This document shows, one piece after another, positions 36,703 through 37,865 of a stretch of DNA of 37,865 bases. How positions within the stretch are numbered: the first letter of the stretch is position 1; each line of letters begins with the position of its first letter. The translations under genes and the position numbers were made by a program. The stretch spans positions 1 to 37,865 of the forward strand of contig PFOB01000055.1 of assembly GCA_002792315.1 (NCBI GenBank). The letters are read 5' to 3'. Under the pieces are notes generated by a model, which was not told where the DNA came from, ran no database searches, and worked only from the letters and a program-made list of their open reading frames with translations. Origin of the DNA: Candidatus Roizmanbacteria bacterium CG_4_10_14_0_2_um_filter_39_13. GTDB taxonomy: Bacteria; Patescibacteriota; Microgenomatia; UBA1406; GWC2-37-13.

Positions 36703-37865
36703 TACGAGTATCACTGGTTCTATTAGTTCATATCTAACAGTTAATGATGCAAGCAATACTTATTCTGACATTGCGTCGAGATCGACAATCTACAATAATT
36801 CTGCAAGTACATCATTAAATGTTTATCAATCCGGAGTTGGTGACATTCTCAATCTTTTTGACGGTACGACAGAGATATTTAGCGTTCTTGATGGTGGAAA
36901 TGTAGGGATAGGAAATACAACCCCTTCCTATAAACTAGATGTTTCCGGAACAGGAAGGTTCACGGGAGATCTCAGGCTCACTGGAGCACTGTATGATTCA
37001 ACAAGTGGTGCAGGATCAACAGGATATGTCCTTACCAGTACCGGAACCGGAACCAGCTGGAATACCTTAGCTTCAGCTGGAATAGTCTCAGGAACAGGCA
37101 CAGACAATTATCTGTCCCGTTGGAATACTTTAGGAACAGGAATAGAAAATGGGACGCTCGTAGACAATGCAACGGTCGGAACCTCACTCAATATTGATTC
37201 TTCAAACAATGTCGGTATAGGAGGAACCGCAGCAAGTACCAGACCAAGTCTGTATATTGGGGCAAATGGGAATGTGGGTATCGGGACCACGGCTCCGACA
37301 GAGAAATTAGATATTGCTGGTGGCAGCATAAATATTGCTCAAACAGCTAATTATGGTTTGAAATGGGGCAGTCTCTATAATGCATTTGTTATGGACCCTG
37401 TTGATTTAACTCCGCTCTACATCACAGGTGGTAATGCACACGTTATAATTGACTCCAATAACAACACTACTGATGGCTATTTCTCAATTAGGAAAGACAA
37501 TACATCAAGAGCCACTTCAGCGGAATTGTTTAGGGTTCAAGAAAACGGCAACGTCGGCATCGGGATCACAAATCCTACCTCAAAACTTCATGTCTCCGGA
37601 GACATCAGAGTAACCGGTGCATATTATGATAGTACCAATGCAGCAGGATCAACAGGATATGTCCTTACTTCAACCGGAACTGGAACATCATGGAATACCT
37701 TAGCATCAGCAGGTATCATCTCAGGATCAGGAACAGATAATTATCTTGCACGATTTAACTCCTTAGGAACAGGGATAGAAAATAGGACGCTCGTAGACAA
37801 TGCAACAGTCGGAACATCACTCAATATTGATTCTTCAAACAATGTGGGAATCGGTGGAACCGCAG
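36690..37865 (+). pseudogene. out-of-frame continuation of the fibre protein, running off the window
   Basis: Open +1 frame FYLSNTSITGSISSYLTVNDASNTYSDIASRSTIYNNSAS...VGIGTTAPTEKLDIAGG; no stop to window end. Confidence 0.65.
37008..37865 (+). repeat. two diverged ~230-bp coding repeats
   Basis: AGSTGYVLTSTGTGTSWNTLASAGI(V/I)SG.GTDNYL.R.N.LGTGIEN.TLVDNATVGTSLNIDSSNNVGIGGTA at 37008-37234 and ~37631-37865. Confidence 0.85.

Noticed and set aside
1-37865. tRNA or rRNA genes
   Set aside because: No cloverleaf or rRNA-like segments recognised by eye; a tRNAscan-SE run would be decisive.

Overview
This window looks like Candidate Phyla Radiation (Patescibacteria) chromosome: mostly AT-rich, with many very short leaders, a HerA/TraG-like ATPase, tail-fibre-like surface proteins and many unassigned families. 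That lineage call is an inference without a database search. From left to right: a GC-rich secreted PT-rich protein; a Tat-signal protein with a degenerate zincin-like motif; two hypotheticals, one with a PD-(D/E)XK-like motif; a HerA/TraG-type ATPase; a methyltransferase; small membrane and YtxH proteins; a nucleoside deoxyribosyltransferase-like domain joined to a possible RHH tail; a MITE-like element; and a putative Na+/H+ antiporter. Next comes a minus-strand accessory block (AbiEii-type TA, HicBA, a polytopic transporter with structured flanking RNA, an RND pseudogene, MFS, an ISNCY-like IS). After it come a strong 6S-RNA-like gene, rho, a CsoR-like regulator lacking metal ligands, trxB-gdhA, a LysM/M23 peptidase, a PaaX-like regulator, surface proteins, an O-antigen-ligase/TPR protein and a MerR-HTH/TM/fibre adhesin that appears frameshifted. 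The most interesting items are the 6S-like RNA, the candidate RNA switch and 3' structured RNA around the 15.6-17.1 kb transporter, the MerR-TM-fibre fusion with its palindromic promoter, and heptad repeats carried in frame inside trxB. All calls are by eye; no searches were run.
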